Shown piece by piece: positions 7,495-11,474 of a DNA stretch of 11,474 nucleotides. The notes under the pieces are model-generated. The model saw only the letters and a list, made by a program, of their open reading frames with translations, searched no databases and was not told the DNA's origin. Each line of letters opens with the position of its first letter. The first letter of the stretch is position 1. The position numbers and the translations under genes were made by a program. This DNA is from Tritrichomonas foetus (Eukaryota; Parabasalia; Tritrichomonadida; Tritrichomonadidae). The stretch spans positions 1 through 11,474 of the forward strand of contig MLAK01000671.1 in NCBI GenBank assembly GCA_001839685.1. Direction: 5' to 3'.

Positions 7495-7977
7495 ATACTT
7501 TCACCGAAATAGCATAATAGCATTAATACGTAAAAAAGAAATAATCACTTTTTTCACTTATCAATTAAGCTTTTAGTTTTCTATTTGATAAACATTTGAA
7601 TAAATTTACTCTTTATATTCATTTTCTTTTCGAAAAAGGCTACTTCATTATATCATTTCGAGAGTATGTATTGCACAGAAATGATAATAAAATCAGCAGT
7701 GTTATGATACAAAGAGATAAAGAAAGTATCGAAATCATTAGAAAAAGTTTAAAACTCGGCAAATAACCCTAAAATAATGATTGACAAGAGTTGAACAAAC
7801 AAAATGAATTCAAGTTCATATTTTGGTTATGACAAAGTTTTCCTTATTCATGATTTAGACACTTTTTAAAAAAGCTCTACTTCTATCCCAAGATGTACCC
7901 TTTCAAAATTCAATGAATGTCTTATGGAATGGAAATATATTTTAAGTCAGACAGTCATTCTTCTTTCAGTCCCAACC

Positions 7978-7980
<3 letters not shown>

Positions 7981-8011
<31 letters not shown>
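7981..8011. repeat. 31-nt poly(T) tract
   Basis: An uninterrupted run of 31 T residues, followed by C and more T. It may be a simple homopolymer, or the complement of a poly(A) tail left by a minus-strand retroposed RNA. No target-site duplication was identified. The exact length may also reflect sequencing error. Confidence 0.85.
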
Positions 8012-8122
8012 CTTTGATTCAAAACCAAAAATATAAGAGTTTTGATCTTTCCCATATCGTTAAAAACAGAATCCAAGAAAAAAGTTTTTTCTAATAAATA
8101 ATAGTAAATAATAAAATTTCAG

Positions 8123-8140
8123 ATATATATATATATATAT
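8123..8140. repeat. (AT)9 dinucleotide microsatellite
   Basis: Nine perfect AT units, about 80 bases downstream (minus-strand sense) of the 7TM stop codon. An ordinary simple repeat likely to vary in length. Confidence 0.85.
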
Positions 8141-8227
8141 TTAATATTTAACAGAATTTGTAAATCTATTCTTCACAATTATTTTATTGTTTGACATTAT
8201 TCATACATTTTTCATACTTTGACAAAA

Positions 8228-9556
8228 CTACCCCACATAACTGGTATTTATTTCTGGATCAGTTTCATGATTTGAGGATAAATTTAGATTTAAATCACCT
8301 TCATCTTCACTTGTATTCAAGGAGTCCAATTCAGATAAACGAGAGGTTGTTGTACTGTCCACTGATGAATAATCTCTAATCAATTCAGAAATCATTTGAA
8401 AAAGAATTGAAATGGTCACTAAAAATGCAATTGAACATATATCAAACAGAGTTTCTTCTATATAAAATGGAATCGTAAAGAAAAACTTTACAAATATTTT
8501 CAGCAAATAAAACATTGGGATCACTGTAATTGTCATTTCAAAAAGGGAATAAACTTTTCTTTGCTGATAGAATTTGGTGGATTTTGAACCAAATCCATTC
8601 GTCATTATGGAAAGAAGCTTTGATGCTATATCTAGTCTCGTTGATGTCATACTTAAAAAGAGCTCTCTAACAAAAGCAGTCAATGCTAAAAATGATATCA
8701 TAATTGCCATCAGTTCGAAATCATATAAATTAATAAATTGTAGAAATATAGAAATTGATAAATATGTAAAATATAAAAATAGTTGAATTCCAATATCCAC
8801 AAGAGATATTTCATTATGTAAAATACACCATCCTTTTGCAGCTAAAAAAACAATACAGCAATTTGAAACCATATACAAAACGTAAAATATTACACGCAAT
8901 ACAATAAATAATGTGGCATCATCAGTATAATCTAGTTTCTTGAGTTCAGTTAATCGACATATTTGATAAATACAATAAAAAATATAAGTTACACCTAATG
9001 AATATTGCAATTTGGTTTTTGCTGATGGGAAAAAAATCCAATAAATAAACCAAAAAACAATTATTATTAAAGATAATGACATTGTTATAGTTTTTAAGTC
9101 AAACACACCCTTCCATCGACTATCTAGTAAAGAAGAAGGATTTTTAAAGTCATTTTGAATCGTTAAAATCGTAGAAATTTGATCAATTTCTGGTTCTTCA
9201 CAATTTACAATTATTTGATGATAAATACCTTCTTTATTAATAACTCCTGAAAAGTTAAATATCAAAGGATTTGTAAACTCATTATCTGAATTTTTTGGTA
9301 ATATTTCAATTTTCATTTTGGGAAAATCAGATTTTGAATCGCAAACTGTTTCAATTGGTAATTTGTTTATCGTGTAATGATTAAATTCACTATCATGAAA
9401 TAAACAAAACATTAAATTTTGAGATTTGATCATCGAAATCTTAACCTCGTAAGTTGAATTCTCTTCGAAACCAAAATCATGTATTTTAATTGCACTTGAT
9501 GATGATTTGATATTATGTGTTCCCCGAAATGTTAGTATGAGCAATATCCAAATCAT
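8228..9556 (-). CDS. GOST/GPR180-like seven-transmembrane protein
   Basis: The 442-residue protein has a signal peptide (MIWILLILTF, 1 to about 18) and a lumenal or extracellular domain (about 19-150). That domain contains Cys51, Cys72 and Cys119; its end, GIYHQIIVNCEEPE, recalls the last strands of GOST/GOLD-type domains. Seven hydrophobic segments follow at about 156-176, 183-203, 214-240, 254-276, 279-300, 335-358 and 366-390. AAKGWCI (239-245) after the third segment resembles the 'KGW' motif of the GPR180/TMEM145 group. The cytosolic tail (391-442) is rich in Ser, Asp and Glu. Relatives (GPR107/108, TMEM87, GPR180) act in Golgi, endosomal or surface trafficking and signalling; function here is inferred. 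The gene is very AT-rich with no intron evident. The TAG stop has no overlapping TAAA. A short upstream ATG overlaps out of frame. Assignment to the GOST superfamily is moderate; the 7TM topology is solid. Confidence 0.82.
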   Translation of the reverse strand: MIWILLILTFRGTHNIKSSSSAIKIHDFGFEENSTYEVKISMIKSQNLMFCLFHDSEFNHYTINKLPIETVCDSKSDFPKMKIEILPKNSDNEFTNPLIFNFSGVINKEGIYHQIIVNCEEPEIDQISTILTIQNDFKNPSSLLDSRWKGVFDLKTITMSLSLIIIVFWFIYWIFFPSAKTKLQYSLGVTYIFYCIYQICRLTELKKLDYTDDATLFIVLRVIFYVLYMVSNCCIVFLAAKGWCILHNEISLVDIGIQLFLYFTYLSISIFLQFINLYDFELMAIMISFLALTAFVRELFLSMTSTRLDIASKLLSIMTNGFGSKSTKFYQQRKVYSLFEMTITVIPMFYLLKIFVKFFFTIPFYIEETLFDICSIAFLVTISILFQMISELIRDYSSVDSTTTSRLSELDSLNTSEDEGDLNLNLSSNHETDPEINTSYVG

Positions 9557-10424
9557 TATTTTGATTAGCAGATAAAATCATGTTTTCACTTTTTCAATCA
9601 CGAATTACCAAACGCTATGTCAAATTTGAATAAATATTCAAAAATTTCACAAATTTTAGCTTAGGTGATGATCGGAAATTGAAATACCTGTCACTATTTC
9701 AATGAAAATTCACTACTTTCTTTGAATATTTGATGGTTATCGTATCCAAGATAACAATATGAGAAACATGCGCATAGTCATGTTCATAGTAAAACATCTC
9801 ATCGCCAAACATACTTCCATTTCTTCTATCGTATGGTTAAATTAAAAATAAAAAATATTGGAAATTGTCTCAGATATTATTTCATCGATGAATTCACTCG
9901 AATTTACTTTATAATGAATGATATAATGAAGTATTAAGCATATTGTGAGATTTTTTCATCAATTTTAAGTCAAAAATGGAGACAATTTAACATTCATAAA
10001 ATAGTTATTTTTCAAACCAATGTGTTTCTTGTTAAGAATGCGAATACAATCATACTATTTGAGAGTTAAGTGAAATAAGATAGTCTTTTTCAAGATTATT
10101 ATTGGTGAGTAAAAATATCATGCAAAAATAATTTTTTTTTGATCACTGTAATGTTTTGTAAAGATATTAGCTAATATTTCACTCATATATGAACCATTTT
10201 TCTTCCATTTTATGTATGCCAAGCATTTTCAAGATGAACCAAAAAATTAATGATATTTCCCCGCTTTTCGATTATATTGATAGTTCTTTCTTATTAAACT
10301 AATATATACTTATTCTTAAAAATGTTTTTATTCATCCAAGAAAAATCAGAAATTATGATAGTGAAATTACTTTTCGTTTCCCATCACGCACTGAAATGTG
10401 ATATGAAATGTACATATTGAGGAA
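9557..10424. other. divergent intergenic region, no gene seen
   Basis: This is 868 bases, the longest gap in the window, between two divergent membrane-protein genes. It is very AT-rich. Only ORFs of about 25 codons occur (around 9768-9846 on both strands), and these are not recognisable. A short inverted repeat, GTTATC/GATAAC, lies near 9734-9753. No clear TCAYW or CCTTT initiator sits within 25 bases of either start codon. Confidence 0.55.
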
Positions 10425-11147
10425 ATGCTCGGAAATCTCATTGTTCCAATACTTAAACATCCTATATGTACCACCATCATGATCAGCATTATTTTCGAAA
10501 GCTATGTGCCGAAATTTATGACCGTTAATGCAATTTTCATCGCGACTTTTTTGGCCAGATCAACGCAAGGAATTTACATCAGTTTTCTTCATCAAGCCGT
10601 CGTTGCATTCTTTATTTGTCTTGTTTCCGAGCCGCTTTGCATCTTTTTAGAAAGAGATCAGGACAAAAATTTATTTCCAATCGAAATCGCGTTGAAAGCC
10701 TATATCAAGTTATTTTCATATCTTTACTTTCTTGTTTTAGTGATTTTGATTTCGCTTCGATTTATTTCAGAAGAAACGTCAAACTTTATTTTAGAGAAGT
10801 CAAAAGGAATAACCGATATATCATATTCAATTTGTATTTCACGTGTTTTTTCAATTATGATTCCATTGTTTCCAAAAATTGATACTCGACTATTTCTTGT
10901 AATTACAGTAATTGTAGCATTATGGCCTCAAATTGTCGATTCTATTGCTAGGTACATTACAAAGAAGAGAAGCGCAACTTGCTTTTCATCTTATTCGTTT
11001 GTATTAAAAATCGGATTTTCTACCGCGTTCGCTTTTTCACTCTGCCACGAATCTCCAATTTCGATGCATATGGGACTTTTCCCAAGCCAGTACGCTTCAC
11101 TCATTTTGTTCTTCACTACTCTAGCGTTTGGTGTGTTTAATGAATGA
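10425..11147 (+). CDS. unrecognised polytopic membrane protein (240 residues)
   Basis: The protein is almost entirely hydrophobic, with about six or seven membrane segments: roughly 14-45 (probably one or two), 52-75, 92-114, 134-150, 154-177, 189-207 and 220-238. No signal peptide is separable from the first segment, and the loops are short. I do not recognise a family with confidence. Size, segment count and HQAVVAFFICLVSEPLCIF (56-74) loosely recall TRIC (TMEM38) intracellular cation channels, which carry a similar His...Glu-Pro-Leu...Phe spacing in their second segment, but this is a weak resemblance. The ATG at 10425 is preceded by two short upstream ATG ORFs (10396 and 10408), which suggests a short leader. 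It ends in tandem TGA TGA. Codons in the first half are less AT-rich than in the second. Confidence 0.8.
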   Translation: MLGNLIVPILKHPICTTIMISIIFESYVPKFMTVNAIFIATFLARSTQGIYISFLHQAVVAFFICLVSEPLCIFLERDQDKNLFPIEIALKAYIKLFSYLYFLVLVILISLRFISEETSNFILEKSKGITDISYSICISRVFSIMIPLFPKIDTRLFLVITVIVALWPQIVDSIARYITKKRSATCFSSYSFVLKIGFSTAFAFSLCHESPISMHMGLFPSQYASLILFFTTLAFGVFNE

Positions 11148-11301
11148 TGATTTAAGTATTACTAATATTATTTGATAGTTTACTTTTGGGTCTTATTCTT
11201 TATTTGTTTATGAAAGAACTCTTTTTATAAATTTTATATTTTTTTTCATTCTTTATTTTCCCGCTCTATTTTATTCATTTCTTTCTTAATAATATACATT
11301 A
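11148..11301. other. AT-rich spacer
   Basis: T-rich spacer after the 240-residue membrane protein. A TCATT sequence at 11275-11279 fits the TCAYW initiator consensus and lies 23-27 bases before the ATG at 11302. It is weak on its own. Confidence 0.3.
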
Positions 11302-11474
11302 ATGCAAATTTACTGTGAACAAGCAAATGACATTCCCTTGTTAATTTTCCATCACATATTCATTCTCTATCACATATTCATTCTTCATCACATATTCATT
11401 CTTCATCACATATTCACTCTGCATCACATATTCATTCTTCATCACATATTTATTCTGCATCACATATTCATTCT
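11302..11474 (+). CDS. possible partial CDS with hexapeptide repeats, runs off window
   Basis: An ATG at 11302 opens a frame (MQIYCEQANDIPLLIF...) that enters the 18-bp repeat as HHIFIL units and stays open to the window edge (57 codons). In this frame the most variable base of the repeat (C, T or G) is the silent third base of a Leu codon, and a second change (TTC/TTT) is also silent. Only two changes alter residues (H to Y, I to T). This hints at coding. However, the other two plus frames and one minus frame are also open through the repeat. The minus frame would give NEYVMK-like units ending at TAA 11341-11343. The product is unknown. Confidence 0.3.
   Translation, partial: MQIYCEQANDIPLLIFHHIFILYHIFILHHIFILHHIFTLHHIFILHHIFILHHIFI
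11348..11474. repeat. 18-bp tandem repeat, at least seven copies
   Basis: Seven head-to-tail copies of a unit close to TTCATCACATATTCATTC start at 11348, 11366, 11384, 11402, 11420, 11438 and 11456, and continue past the window. Copies differ at a few positions only: the first three bases, base 14 and base 16. The period is a multiple of three and no indels are seen. Confidence 0.93.

Larger units (their letters stand above)
7495..8227. other. convergent intergenic region between EB1 and the 7TM gene
   Basis: This is 733 bases without a supported gene. It holds the 3' flanks of two convergent genes, a 31-T run and an AT dinucleotide run. Reading frames are short and closed on both strands. 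Confidence 0.6.

Noticed and set aside
11341..11474. Minus-strand partial gene with NEYVMK repeats
   Set aside because: Open and ends in TAA, but all differences between copies would change residues, so the plus frame is the better candidate. Kept only as an alternative.
1..11474. tRNA, rRNA, CRISPR, transposase or viral genes
   Set aside because: No T-loop or other tRNA hallmarks, no spaced repeat array, and no recognisable transposase, integrase or capsid-type proteins in any frame.

Overview
The window looks like AT-rich nuclear DNA from a parabasalid protist, Tritrichomonas- or Trichomonas-like. It has compact genes with eukaryote-specific products (ribosomal protein eL13, EB1, a YOS1/IER3IP1 homologue, an importin-alpha-like protein). 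Intergenic DNA is very AT-rich. Two 23-nt introns have GTAT 5' ends and a CTAA(C/T) branch-point motif directly before the AG. Candidate TCAYW-type or CCTTT initiators lie 9-22 nt before some ATGs, and several stop codons overlap TAAA. The exact species cannot be fixed from sequence alone.

Layout, left to right: a 350-base flank with one unexplained GC-richer block; NAD(P)H-hydrate epimerase (minus) divergent from ribosomal protein eL13 (plus); a 76-residue YOS1/IER3IP1 protein that becomes readable only after two tiny introns are removed; an unrecognised 405-residue protein with a Ser-Pro-rich head (plus); a divergent importin-alpha-like ARM-repeat protein (minus), divergent from EB1 (plus); a convergent gap with a 31-T tract and an AT dinucleotide run; a seven-transmembrane GOST-like protein with signal peptide and lumenal domain (minus); a long empty intergenic stretch; an unrecognised 240-residue polytopic membrane protein (plus); and, at the right edge, an 18-bp tandem repeat that may be coding.

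There is no sign of an operon, mobile element, CRISPR array, viral insertion or defence cassette. The genes are independent housekeeping or lineage-specific units. Loose themes are membrane trafficking (YOS1, the 7TM protein) and cytoskeleton or nuclear transport (EB1, importin-like). The strongest non-obvious result is the intron-split YOS1 gene. The least explained items are the 405-residue protein, the 240-residue membrane protein and the terminal repeat.
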